DNA of 64,000 nucleotides from Nansenia antarctica. Its lineage: Eukaryota; Chordata; Actinopteri; Argentiniformes; Microstomatidae. How positions within the stretch are numbered: position 1 is the stretch's first letter; each line of letters starts with the position of its first letter. This document shows positions 9,690-21,151 of the stretch, one piece after another. Location of the stretch: the NCBI GenBank assembly GCA_963989245.1, contig OZ022349.1, positions 31,136,693 through 31,200,692 of the forward strand, in the 5' to 3' direction. Under the pieces are notes generated by a model that was not told the DNA's origin, did not search any database, and saw only the letters and a list, made by a program, of their open reading frames with translations. The translations under genes were made by a program, and so were the position numbers.

Positions 9690-10865
9690 GCCACATCCCA
9701 GCTAGCAGGGAATGTTCCCACAACATTGGCTAACATTCCCTACAAGTTCTGCTAATGTTTTAAAGAAAACGTTTTCATCTAATGTTCAAAGAGCATTTTA
9801 AGGATGTTTACCATTTCAAATAATGTTCCTATAACGTTAAATGTTAACAAAGTAAGAACGTTTTAGGTGCAACATTCTGAGGATGTTTTGGGGACATTGT
9901 TTAGGTAACAGATTATAGAATGTTATTTTATAAAATGTTCCCACAATGTTACATGATAACAAAGAATGGACATTTTCAAAGCAACATTCGGATAATGTTT
10001 TCAGGATGTTACTGATGCCTCAGATCACAAAACGTTTTTTCTAGAATGTTCCTGTAATGTGATATGTAAACAAAGGAAGAACGTTTTACCTGCAACATTC
10101 CAAGGATGTTTTGGGGACATTGTTTAGGTAACAGATTATAGAATGTTCTTTTATAAAATGTTCCCACAATGTTACACGATAACAAAAGAAGAACATTCCC
10201 AGCTAGCAATTTTTTGTTCTAAAAATGTTCAAAGAATGTTACCTAGAATGTTCTCGTAATGTTTTCAGCAGGAAGTTTTCTTTAAGTTCCCAGAATGTTC
10301 TAGGATAATGTTCTCTAAAAACATTTTTTAAATGTTGTGTGATAACCTTCTTAAAATGTTAAGTGACAACATTGCTAGAACATTATGCCCTAATGTTCTT
10401 GAAAATGTTTTCAGCGGGAAGTTTTCTTTAAGTTCCCAGAATGTTCTAGGATAATGTTCTCTAAAAACATTTTTAAAATGTTGTGTGATAACCTTCTTAA
10501 AATGTTAAGTGACAACATTGCTAGAACATTATGCCCTAATGTTCTTGAAAATGTTTTCAGCAGGAAGTTTTATTTAAGTTCCCAGAATGTTTTAGGATAA
10601 TGTTCTCAAAAAACATTCTACAAATGTTTGGTAATAACCTTCTTAAAATGTGAGTTGCCAATATTGCTAGAACATTACACCTTATGTTCTCAAAACATTT
10701 TCAGCTTAAGTTGTTTGTTTGTTCCCAGAATGTTTTAGGATAACGTGCTCTAAAAACCATTCTAAAAACGTTTGCTTATAACCTTCTTAAAATGTTTACT
10801 GAAAACCCTGTTAAAACATTATGCCCAAACATTCTTAAAATGTTTTTGGGATGTTATTAAAAATT
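9690..10865. repeat. AATGTT/AACATT satellite with ~223-bp and ~146-bp units
   Basis: The stretch is dense in AATGTT and its complement AACATT. From 10266 on, four units start with cagc(a/g)ggaag or a variant at 10266, 10412, 10558 and 10702, giving periods of 146, 146 and 144 bp; the first two are nearly identical and the last two more diverged. Upstream, a different unit repeats with a 223-bp period (gaacgtttta at 9856 and 10079). The box cccagctagca occurs at the left edge (about 9692) and again at about 10199. No ORF. It could be an expanded tandem part of a DNA transposon. Confidence 0.7.
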
Positions 10866-11560
10866 CAAGTTTCAGACTTGCACCAATAACCAAGGAGGCT
10901 GAGGACGTGGCAGACCAATCAAACGACTTTGATTAGATTTCACTAAGCCTGACTGAGATGTTCAGTGGTCGGGCACAGGTAGACGGTTTTAGTTGAAGAC
11001 AGCACAAGGGAACGGGACACTGTGGATTAAACGGTAAGGTTACAATATCTGTTTTAATTAACTTTACTTTGTATGGATACATTTACTTTCTTGACCACAA
11101 ACTAACCGTTAATGCGAATAACGTCGAGCGTGTGTGTTGTCAGAAATTGCTAGGAAGCTGGGCGCAAAATTAACTTTTATCCACCGTCCAAATCGACAAA
11201 TTGGTGAACGTTCAGATTTTACCAGCCACTCAATAGATTAACGTCATTGTTGTTGGTTTTTTGGCTGGTGAGTGAAGCAAATCTACCAGCCCAAAAGTTT
11301 GGGACAGGTTTGGGAGCTAGCTAGCTAGCTAGCAAGCTATAGCAATCTAGCTAGCACAATTACTAGCATTCTACATGTCTATTTTACATGGATATTACTT
11401 GGTTATTTCCAGTAATTACTGCATAATTAACGGCCTGTAATTTAAAGGGCTACCAAAAAGACTTCTGATGAATCAGAAACTATTCTGATTTTAAATACTA
11501 TTTTTGTTATAATGCAGGTGGATAATACAGGTGGAGGACAGTGATACAGGTGGACCATCT
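10866..11560. other. Non-coding, no feature recognised
   Basis: The only visible structure is a (GCTA)n run, gagctagctagctagctagc, near 11312-11331. Confidence 0.45.
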
Positions 11561-11564
11561 ATGA

Positions 11565-12285
11565 GTTAGTATGTGAGTTAGTACAGAGTTAGTATGTGAG
11601 TTAGTACAGAGTTAGTATGTGAGTTAGTACAGAGTTAGTATGTGAGTTAGTATGTGAGTTAGTACAGAGTTAGTATGTGAGTTAGTATGTGAGTTAGTAT
11701 GTGAGTAAGAATGTGAGTTAGTATGTGAGTTAGAATGTGAGTTAGTATGTGAGTTAGAATGTGAGTTAGTATGTGAGTTAGAATGTGAGTTAGTATGTGA
11801 GTTAGAATGTGAGTTAGTATGTGAGTTAGTACAGAGTTAGTACAGAGTTAGTATGTGAGTTAGTATGTGAGTTAGAATGTGACTTAGTATGTGAGTTAGT
11901 ATGTGAGTTAGTATGTGAGTTAGTATGTGAGTTAGTACAGAGTTAGTATGTGAGTTAGTATGTGAGTTAGTACAGAGTTAGTATGTGAGTTAGTACAGAG
12001 TTAGTATGTGAGTTAGTACAGACTTAGTATGTGAGTTAGTACAGAGTAAGTATGTGTTGACCTGGACCATGGGCAGAGCTAGTATGTGTGTGTAGTTAAT
12101 ACAGAGTTAGTATGTATGTAGTATGTGAGTTAGTATGTGTGTTGTTAGTATATGTGTGTAGTTAGTACAGAGTTAGTATGTGTGTGTAGTACAGAGTTAG
12201 TATGTGTAGTATGTATGTAGTATGTGAGTTAGTATGTGAGTTAGTATGTGTGTGTAGTTAGTACAGAGTTAGTATGTGTTTGTAG
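11565..12285. repeat. Minisatellite of 12-bp and 11-bp units
   Basis: Units GAGTTAGTATGT (12 bp) and GAGTTAGTACA (11 bp) alternate for about 700 bp. A GAGTTAGAATGT variant is common at 11700-11880, and degenerate GTGTGTAGTTAGTA forms occur after 12060. There is no coding potential. Confidence 0.85.
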
Positions 12286-12860
12286 GTCTCTACTTCACAA
12301 AGCCTTCTCACCTGGGATGTGTGTTTGGACGAGTGGAGGCTGGTGGAGGCTGGGGGAGGCTGGGGGAGGCTGGTGGAGGCTGGTGGAGGCTCTATCTGTG
12401 ACCCCAAGGCGGCTCTTATAGTAGGTAAAAAAAGGCGCAGCTGTTCTAGTGTTAAATCATGCATTCATCCCACCAAACTCCCTAGCCAACTAAAGCACTT
12501 GGAGAATATCCTGCCCTTGCCCCGTTTGACCTCCTAAAGACCAGACCCTTAGAGGAGGAGGCTAAAGATCAGGGGTACCCCTGGAGAAGGAGGCTAAAGA
12601 CCAGGCGTAAGAAGGAGGCTATCCAGAGGTTTAAGCACCAAATTGGAGCCCAGGAGTAGGCTTGGCAGACATAAGCCCCGCTGTGGAAAGCTGTTAGGCT
12701 GTCAGGTCCTCAATGCCTCCTACAGGCCCTGTGGGAGTCAGGATGTCATATCTGTTACGTCCCCGAGCTTCTGAACCGAGCCAAGGACCTTCCTGAGCTA
12801 CGACCTTTAGCACACGAGGAGAGGAGGGATGCTGTCTCTCCTGGCTTTGATTCTTTCACA
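12286..12860. other. Non-coding with a short GGAGGCTGG repeat
   Basis: The stretch contains five or six ggaggctggtggaggctggg units at about 12334-12390. No gene is recognised in the rest. Confidence 0.5.
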
Positions 12861-12875
12861 CACACACACGCACAC

Positions 12876-12939
<64 letters not shown>

Positions 12940-13101
12940 TACATTTACATTTACATGTTTGGCACATACACACACACACTGTAGAGCTGGGTGGATAAGG
13001 AGCTGTGTACAGTGGGATTATAGAGGCTTTGCTGGTCAGGACTCAGCCATGTTAAACACCCAGAGCTGACCCCAATAAACACACTCCCTCAGTCCCCAAA
13101 T

Positions 13102-13133
<32 letters not shown>

Positions 13134-13146
13134 TTCCCTCCCTCAT

Positions 13147-13212
<66 letters not shown>
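12857..13212. repeat. Three (CA)n microsatellites
   Basis: CA runs lie at about 12857-12937, 13103-13130 and 13147-13210. They are separated by unique sequence and, at 12938-12955, by an attacatttacatttaca tract resembling the tail of the L2-type LINE at 48.2 kb. Confidence 0.9.
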
Positions 13213-13625
13213 GCGTCATATAAACCCATTAAACACAGTGTGGTTAAGATGTGTGAATCCATAAACAACAATCTAGAGCAGTGGTCTTCAACCGGGGGTC
13301 CGCAGAGGTACTGCAGGGGGTCCGCCAATTTTTGTCATCATAATTGACATTTTTCACCAAAATAATCAGTGAGAATTAAAAAATATAACAAAAATGATAT
13401 TGAGTAAAGTACGAGCATTAATAGGGAATAATAAGCAACTTTTGACAAAAACTATTTACAAAATAAATGATGCCCATGATTCTAGAGTCTCACATAACGT
13501 CAGCTGAAAAAAAATAAAAAAAATAAACTTAGCAAGCTAGGTGTTGGCTAAAACGCTGCAGTTCGGTCTTCATTGCGAAATTAACGTTAATTAATAACTA
13601 GCATAACGTTACTAATTTAGTTAGT

Positions 13626-13830
13626 TTGATAATAACAAACCCGCCTCTTTGCTTCTCTATGCGCCTCTATAACGCGCTCCTTTACCATGCCGAGGTCAGA
13701 TGGCTTTCCCATGGATCAGTATTGGCGCGCGTCTTTGAATTACGCACAGCTATCCACGAGATTCTGCTACCGCGCGGAGCTGGCTGCGCATTTCAATGCA
13801 TTTCCGCGGTGCCCTCGCCTGACGTGAAAT
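13626..13830 (+). pseudogene. hAT transposase fragment (ZBED5/SCAND3-like), 5' portion
   Basis: The translation includes HAEVRWLSHGSVLARVFELR, a signature of the ZBED5/SCAND3-type hAT transposase just past the second catalytic region. The frame is open up to DVK at 13829, where a nested hAT interrupts it. The catalytic aspartates that should precede are not recognisable in 13.34-13.62 kb, so the gene is dead. It resumes at 15222. Confidence 0.75.
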
Positions 13831-15221
13831 CAGTGGCGTAGCGGACGGGCCCGCAAGCGACGCACCGCGGGGGGGGGCCCCAGCCACTAGGGGGCCCCCT
13901 AACATTGGATCCAAACTTTTTTTTTTTTTTTATAATTTAAAAAAATATAAAACAAAGAAAATAAGTTGCCCTTCATTGTGTCAACCTTAATTTTAATATA
14001 TAGGCCTATATGAAAAAATATATACATAGTTAGCCGTATCCAATAGCAACATGACTTTGACGTCACACGTAGGCAGCGAGACACAAGGAAAATGAGCAAG
14101 CGAAAATACAATACAAAGTACAATAAGCATTATTTAGGTGGTGGTAGATTCTCTATTCGGACATTATAGCCGCTATATGTGGGACTGTCGGTCCGATATT
14201 GTAAAAAAATAAAATAAAAAATGTATGTTTACGGAAGTACATGTCTCAAGTATTATCTCGGCGGTTAGTCGAGTGAAAGAAAAACAACATACAGATGATA
14301 ATTCACACAATATAATACCACGAAAGCGTACAGCACTAAACAATAACATTTATTTGGGCAGCATCATACTCAAACTCAGGCAGAAGGGCAGGGTCCGGCC
14401 AGGTTCATAGTCACAGGCTGTCAGTGCATCATACAGGTACATAATTAAGCATGGTTAGGCTATATATAGCTGTTTATTTTTCTATTCTACTATTCTATTC
14501 TACTTCTGCTGTCTGCGTCTCCCTGGGTATTCCTAGACCAGATGGCAAACATTAAAGAAATGCCACAATATACCAGGACTTAAGAAACGAGATGTCCAAC
14601 AAAGGATTTGACTAACCCTGGCCAATTTTACGCAACAAGTAGACTCTGATGCAGCGGAGACAGGATTGCCAGATAGGCTGGTTTTTGGTGGATTTAGACG
14701 TTTTTAGATTGGTTAGGTTGGAAATTCTCAATCCCATCTGGCAACCCTTAGCAGAGAGTCTACAGCTTGTATGTTTACAGATATCGCGCTGCTGTGCACA
14801 CCACACTTTGTTAAAAGAAATAAAGCTTGTACTTTTTTTTCTACTTATAATACATTCTACTGATGTAGTCTACCATTTGGTTTTAGTTATTGCTCTCACT
14901 TGTTTGTACCTTGCGGGGGGGCCTCGGGATTTTGCGGTACGCCACTGCTTGTACTATTCTACTTATAATACATTCTACTGATGTAGTGTAGTCTACCATT
15001 TGGTTTTAGTTATAGGCTATTGCTCTCACTTGTTTGTACCTTTTGCTAAGTCAAGCATTTAGAATGTAGAGTGCATATTGCGAAATTTCGCAACGTCAAT
15101 AACGCATCGGCCTCTAAAAAACGCACGTTATTATTATATATTTTTTTTTTTTTACTCCGTTGCGAAAGGGCCCCCACCGCCACCTTGCGGGGGGGCCCCG
15201 GGATTTTGCGCTACGCCACTG
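13831..15221 (+). mobile_element. Nested hAT (CAGTGGCGTAGC ends) with 8-bp duplication cgtgaaat
   Basis: The left end is cagtggcgtagc and the right end is its exact complement, ending at 15221. The target duplication cgtgaaat is exact at 13823-13830 and 15222-15229. The 1.39-kb inside is non-coding, with G/C runs just inside each end. It is therefore a non-autonomous insertion. It splits the transposase remnant of the host hAT, dating it after that element. Confidence 0.9.
14826..15050. repeat. Partial tandem duplication carrying an extra copy of the hAT right end
   Basis: Sequence from gcttgtact through ttgtttgtacctt occurs at 14826-14914 and again at about 14946-15044. The first copy is followed at about 14912-14946 by gcggggggg...attttgcggtacgccactg, a near copy of the true right terminus at 15187-15221. 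Confidence 0.7.
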
Positions 15222-15660
15222 CGTGAAATGCGCAATTGTTGATCACTTGGAGGCACTTGAAAGTCAATTTGAGAAGTACTTTTCTGAGACTGAGTCTTGG
15301 AGAAAGCACAAGACATGGATACGGTTTCCATGCAAAGACAATGCATCCGACGGCTCAAACCTGACAGCCGCTGAGGAAGATCAGCTGATCGACCTAACCA
15401 CAGACAGTACACACAAGAATGTGTACGAGTCACAGCCTCTCACCCAGTTCTCGATGAGCCTCTTGCCTTTTGCAACAACTTATCTTTGTGAAAGTGGATT
15501 CTCCTCCCTCACCTACCTGAAGAGCAAATACTGTTCCAGACAGCAGTCTGAGGATGACATGATGCTCTGCCTGACAACCTCCATCTCCCCCAAGATGGAA
15601 GCCTCATCAACAACAACAACAACAACAACAATGATAATAACCAATCATAATTATGCATGA
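15222..15660 (+). pseudogene. hAT transposase C-terminus (hATC dimerisation domain)
   Basis: This continues the same reading frame broken at 13830. It reads KCAIVDHLEALESQFEKYF, later LLPFATTYLCESGFSSLTYL and KSKYCSRQQSEDDMMLCLTT, the classic hATC dimerisation block of ZBED5/SCAND3-like proteins. The end reaches a stop at 15658 after a TTT run encoded by an (ACA)n microsatellite. It is a fragment by itself because the catalytic half lies across the nested insertion and is degraded. Confidence 0.8.
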
Positions 15661-15884
15661 ACGTTTTATCAATCATAAACACATATAGGCTAATAACCCA
15701 GTATATAAATAGGTTAATACGGTGAAAGAAAAGGTGAATGAAGTAAATATAAAAGTTATTATAGGCTTTATAATGTGAGACATTTAAAAATATATATATT
15801 ACATGTGGGGGTCCCTGTTCTGTTTGTCTCTCGTCCAAGGGGTCCTTGGGTTGAAAAAGGTTGAAGACCCCTGATCTAGAGCAT

Positions 15885-16296
15885 TCCACTGAGGCTGGAG
15901 GCTGAGGCTGGAGGCTGGGCTTAGGCTGGAGGCTGGAGGCTGAGCCTGGAGGTTGGAGGCTGGGCTTAGGCTGGAGGCTGGAGGCCGAGCCTGGAGGTTG
16001 GAGGCTGGAGGCTGAGCGTGGAAGTTGGAGGCTGGAGGCTGGGCTGAGGCTAGAGGCTGGAGGCTCGGCTGAGGCTGGACTGAGGTTGGAGGCTAGAGGC
16101 TGGAGGCTGGACTGAGGCTGGATGCTGGGCTGAGGCTGGAGGCTGGGCATGGGCTAAAGGCTGGAGGCTGGATGCTGGGCTGAGGCTGGACTGAGGCTGG
16201 AGGCTGAGGCTGGAGGTTGGAGGCTGGAGGCTGGGCTGAGGCTGGAGGCTGGAGGCTGGACTGAGGTTGGAGGCTGGAAGCTGGAGTCTGGTTGAT
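15885..16296. repeat. GGCTGGA minisatellite
   Basis: About 410 bp is built of ggctgaggctgga, ggctggaggct and ggctgggct units, with occasional t and c substitutions. Long antisense ORFs rich in Ser-Leu-Gln-Pro are by-products of the repeat. Confidence 0.85.
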
Positions 16297-16814
16297 CCCA
16301 TGCATCACAATGAGGCCCGTTCTCTGATTTCTGCCTCCAGAAGCCTCCCCTGGATATACACACATGTGGCTATTCAAAGCATCACGATCGTTCTGAGAAT
16401 AACACACTCTCAGATCCTCTATGAATAACTGCAAGCAGTGCAAGCACTTACAAATCCTGTCATATGAACTCAGTGGTGTAGTCTACGTGATACGCGGGAC
16501 TACGCCGTATACCCACTAGGAACGGCCAAGGATTTGCGTAAAAATGCGCGAGGATACGTAACGGTGTTATATACAACAGATAGATCCGGTCCATTCATGT
16601 CTCTATTGGTCAGTTTGAGTTCCAGCCGTACAAATATCCATGATATACGCACGGCTAAATGGAATCTTGACACATCTTGTATTACTCTGTGTTTGTATAT
16701 TTTGCCCGTCGTGCCTAACGTCGTACAGCCCGTCGTGTAGCTGTACCAAATACACACCTGTGCCAAATACGCACCATAACGCTTATTGTGACAGAACTTT
16801 CAAACTTCCCAGAT

Positions 16815-18978
16815 ATGAAGCGAAAGGAAACAACACTTTTTGAGTGTTTTCGTAAGCCTTCCCCTGAAGCTACTGCCGCTTCTGGTGACACTAACACTGA
16901 CACGAATGTTACAGAAAAAGAGCCAGGTGATGAGGCTAATGCTATCCAGCACCAACCCTATGCCTTCGTAACGTCACCTGGTGGTAAGTGAAAGTACCAT
17001 ATGATATGCGTTATCATTAACGTAAACTGTAACAGCAGGGTATTATTGTTGGTATATTGAATTGTATCTAGAACTAACTAGCTAACTTCACTAATGTTAG
17101 CTGCGTTAATATTCTCTGTATAGTTATTCTCTGTCAGAATAGTAGTGTGATGATGGATCAATGAATGCGGGGGAAGGGGAGAGAGAACTTAGATACTGTG
17201 TGTGTGCGCATCTGCGTGTGTGTCTGTGTGCAGTAGAAAACAAACAGAATATGATGTTTATATCTCCTTGTTTCAGACGATGAGACAACTGAGAACTCCT
17301 GGCCAGCCTTGTGGACTGAAAGTCAGGCTAAGGAATTTAAAACAAGGCATCCTTGGTTACAGTGGAGGGACAGAAAATTAGGTAATATCAGCACACATGA
17401 AAAGGCAAAGCTGATATAAACAATTGAAATTCATAAAGTCAATGACTATGCAAATGAGAGTTAATTCAGGGTCATCTTTAATGCATTAATTTAAGACATT
17501 TACCATTCAATTACTATATTCAATTACTATATTGTAATGTCAGATAATTAGCTATTGAAAGAGTGTAATGTTTTCCTCCTTTCATTTGCTTTTCAAGCAT
17601 TTGCTAGCCATGGTGTGAAAATTGTAAACAGTTTATTAAATACTTTAGATTTAATTTAATTAAAATGTTGGCCCTGTTCAGCAGATGTTATTGCTAATAT
17701 AGATAAAAAACGTGTATGATGATGCTAATTAGTCGTGGTTTTGTTTACTTCCAGGTTGTGCTATTTGCAGGTCCATAAAATCAACTGCCATCCTCACAGA
17801 AAAAAGAGTGTCCATATCTGAGGAGTGGGTGTCCTTTAAGATCCAGTCTTTAAACACAGACAGATCAATGGCTCTGGCCTCTTTGAGGAACAAGATTCGA
17901 CGACATGAGACGTCCAGGGCACACACAATAGCCCAGGAGCTCACTGAAAAGGGTGGACAGGATTTGCTTGGAAATTTGGTGAGAGCTGTGTCAGAGACTG
18001 TGTTGGCTGAGACAGATGCTGTATTCAGAACAGCATACTATCTTGCAAAGATGAACCGACCTTTCACTGACCATGATGATCTCATTGAGCTTCAGGAAAA
18101 AAATGGTGTCAACATGGGTACTAGTCTGCACTCAAGGTACAGTTCCGCAAAAATTGTGGAACATATAGCAAAAGAGATGCAGAAAAAAATTGTTCACAGT
18201 CTTCGTCTTCAAGCAAGTTGTCTGTTCTCATTGACGAGGCTACATCTCTCAGCCACAAATCTGCCATGATTGTCAGCCTGAAAGCCTCAGTAGATGGAGC
18301 TACTCCTGAATTTTTGTTCCTGGAGCTGGTTGAGCTGGAGAGCCAAAGGGCAGAGGGCATAGAAGAAGCTCTACTGAGCTGTTTGGACATTGCAGGCTTC
18401 AGTGAAGAGTGGCTTCAAAAGAACTGGGTCTCATTTATTTCTGATGGAGCAAGTGTCATGTTAGGCAAGAAGTCTGGTGTGGCAATTGGCAGAGTTTTAA
18501 GTACACGGTGGGTGGCCAGCAGCTTCCGTTCTGTACAGGCTGTGTGGAGGTCGTATGAAGCACTCAACAGGCACTTTGAAAATGCTGCAGAAGACCAAAC
18601 AAGAAACAGCAAAGAGAGACAAACTTACAGAGGCCTGGCACGTCGTATGCAAAGCAAGGAATTCCTGTGTGACCTTGGACTCATGTATGATGCACTGTCT
18701 GAACTTGCAACCCTATCTCAGCAACTCCAGGCCCATTCAACCACACTCTTGAGGGCAAACCAGCTTCTGAAGCGCACCATCAGAGTGCTGGCAACATTCA
18801 AAGACACCCCAGGAGAGAAAACAGAGGAGGCACTGACAGCACAGGGTTTGGGACATTTGGGATCAGTTCCCCTGGAGTCAAATGCAAAGCTCACACCAAT
18901 CAATGCAAAGCAGTTCCTCCAAAGTCTGATCAACAACATGAAGAAGCACCTCTCATTTGAAGGTGAAATGTGTCACAA
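16815..18978 (+). pseudogene. hAT transposase, KIAA1586/ZMYM-like, N-terminal and catalytic part
   Basis: Exons 16815-16983, 17277-17381 and 17755 onward join with matching phases. Exon 1 starts MKRKETTLFECFRKPSPEAT. Exon 2 gives SWPALWTESQAKEFKTRHPW and exon 3 a CAIC zinc-binding start followed by RRHETSRAH, a BED/TTF-type finger. Catalytic aspartates survive in SVLIDEATSLSHKS and FISDGASVML. Damage is clear: a one-base shift in an A run at about 18182-18190, and an internal deletion just before IGRVLSTRWVASSF, which removes the usual cysteine/histidine block. The RW motif is present. The gene is then cut at 18978 by a 9.5-kb insertion. Confidence 0.8.
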
Positions 18979-20354
18979 TATGATGTAAACAGACACCTCT
19001 CGGAAAAGAGAAATACGTCAAATTCGTCTTCAAAGTATTTCTGACATAAAACTCAGATTTTCGTTTTTTCAGCTAACATTCAACTCGAAGATGTGAAGTA
19101 CCCACTCGTTATTTTTCCGAACAGTTTTACGTTCATTAAATAAGTGTAATCTAGCAACAAAATAGGCTTGTTTGTCGTGCTTGTAGCTCAAATAACACTT
19201 GGGTGTGATTGGCTGTTGAGCTCTCGGGGGAGGGACAAAGGAAGCCGTGTTTGTTTTGAGAATGTGTTCTGTTTAGAATGAACACTGTTTAGAATGATCA
19301 CTGTTTAGCTCATCAATTGTTCAGTAATGACTGAAGGCACAAAGAAAGTCCCCAAGAAATGAAACTTTACTAGGACAACGTACGGATTTCACGGGATCAA
19401 CATACCACAAGTAAGTAGCCTACAGTCCTTTGTTTGTTTGTTGGGCTAGCCGTGTTAGCTAGCGAACATTAGCTAGTATGTTCTGTGTCGTCGTATTGCC
19501 TTTTAAAGACTTTCTAAAACAATCGCATAGTTAGTAGCACATTATGCTGTTCTTATAAGTTGTGTTGTTGCTACTGTGTACAGTTAGTTAACTGTTTGTC
19601 TTTTGTTACTTGGGTTGGGCTAGCCGTGTTAGCTAGCTAGCATTAGCTAGTACGTTCTGTGTGGTGTTGCGTAATACTTTCTAAAACAATCGCATAGCAC
19701 ATTATGCTGTTGTGTTGTGTTGTTGGTACCGTGTACAGCTAGCTAACTGTGTTTATTTTTGTCTTTCAGCTTTGATATAAGGAACCTGGCGTGGTTATGG
19801 CTGAAAATCAGACTGAAGCTCAGCTTCTACCCCAGGGCCATTTAGGCCCTGAACACAGCAAAGACCTAGGTTCTATAGTCCAGTCAATCTGTGGTTTAAC
19901 CCAGGGGAAATTGCAATAGTAATCATTCAAGTTTTTTTGTGATCCCTAGGGACAACCAAATAACATATTAAAAGTCTTAGTCTTAATATTTATTGGATCA
20001 AGGTAAATTCAGGGGTCGAAAATGTGGGTTTTTGTGCCAGGCGCAACACAGCCAGTTAATAGGATTAAAAAATCAACTAATAGATATCACCATGAAACTT
20101 CACCAGTTATAGGGCACTCATTGAAATACTTTGAAATTCTACATTTCAACCCTAGAGTGTTATTGGAGGACATAAGAAGACATTTTTACTTGAGTGAAAT
20201 TTAAAAAAAATATTATTTGTCATCTTCAAAATCAAGGTCAGCGAAGTTACCATATATGGTTCCTTGCCCGTTCGTGGTAAAAAAAATCCAAGAAGTGTTG
20301 TATATATAAGAAATACAAGAAAAACACATAAGTGACTGCTCCTGGTGTTTCTGG

Positions 20355-20745
20355 ACACCTCTCGGAAATGAGAAAGACGTCAAATTCGTCTTTAAAGTTT
20401 TTTTTTTTTTCTTTCAGATTTTCGTTTTTTTAGCTAACATTCAACTCGAAGATGTGAAGTACCCACTCGTTATTTTTCCGAACAGTTTTACGTTCATTAA
20501 ATAAGTGTAATCTATAACACAATGACTTCGTTTCTTGTTGTTTGATGGGGATTCATTATCTTTGATGGGGATTTTCTGTGCTTAGTGATTTCCGGTGTAG
20601 CAACTTTCAAATACTCATGTCGTCTTCAATTTGTTTCCGATTTCAATGTATGATGCATCATTTGAAAGCTTACAATCTGTAGTTTAAGCACATGTAAAAA
20701 ACTGAAAAATGATTTCGCCTACAGGTAGCCCTTTTCATTGGGCTG
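20355..20745 (+). repeat. Family A short copy A2
   Basis: The left ~160 bp match A1 from gacacctctcgg through attaaataagtgtaatct. The right ~165 bp match A1 from tgcttagtgatttc through aggtagcccttttcattgg. The middle is missing, so it is an internally deleted derivative with both ends kept. Confidence 0.75.
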
Positions 20746-20869
20746 TGTCACACTTATTAAGGTGAAAGGAATATGTATTTTAGAGCATTAGAACATGAGT
20801 GTATCACATATACACCTTATACAAACACCTCAGAGCAGAGTGCAATGGTTACTATTCGCAACCACAACA

Positions 20870-21118
20870 GGTAAATACAACAGGTAAATAACACACAGAC
20901 CCTAACCTTGTCACCTGACCCAGCTATCATTGGCTTAGCAAATAACCAAATGTATTATATACATTTCCCACACTGGGAGCATATTACAAAATAACAAATT
21001 ACATGTTACATCAGGTAAATATCACACAGACCCTAACCTTGTCACCTGACCCAGCTATCATTGGCTTAGCAAATAACCAAATGTATTATATACATTTCCC
21101 ACACTGGGAGCATATTAC
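20870..21118. repeat. Direct duplication of about 130 bp
   Basis: The block caggtaaata(a/t)cacacag through cacactgggagcatatta occurs at about 20884-20987 and 21013-21116. A third short piece, catcaggtaaatatcacacag, lies at 22689-22709 on the other side of the piggyBac gene. Confidence 0.8.
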
Positions 21119-21151
21119 TTGTTACACATGAGATAGCATTAGGCCACATCT

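Larger units (their letters stand above)
13279..15873 (+). mobile_element. hAT transposon with 8-bp target duplication atctagag
   Basis: The left end begins cagtggtcttcaacc. The right end is the complement (ggttgaagacccctg), giving an imperfect hAT-type terminal inverted repeat. The 8-bp duplication atctagag is exact at 13271-13278 and 15874-15881. The inside holds decayed ZBED5/SCAND3-like transposase pieces (13.63-13.83 and 15.22-15.66 kb) and a second hAT at 13831-15221. Confidence 0.9.

Noticed and set aside
12755..13328. Cys-Val repeat ORFs
   Set aside because: They are artefacts of (CA)n microsatellites.
15509..16443. Long Ser-Leu-Gln-Pro ORFs on the minus strand
   Set aside because: All derive from the GGCTGGA minisatellite; composition has no protein-like variation.
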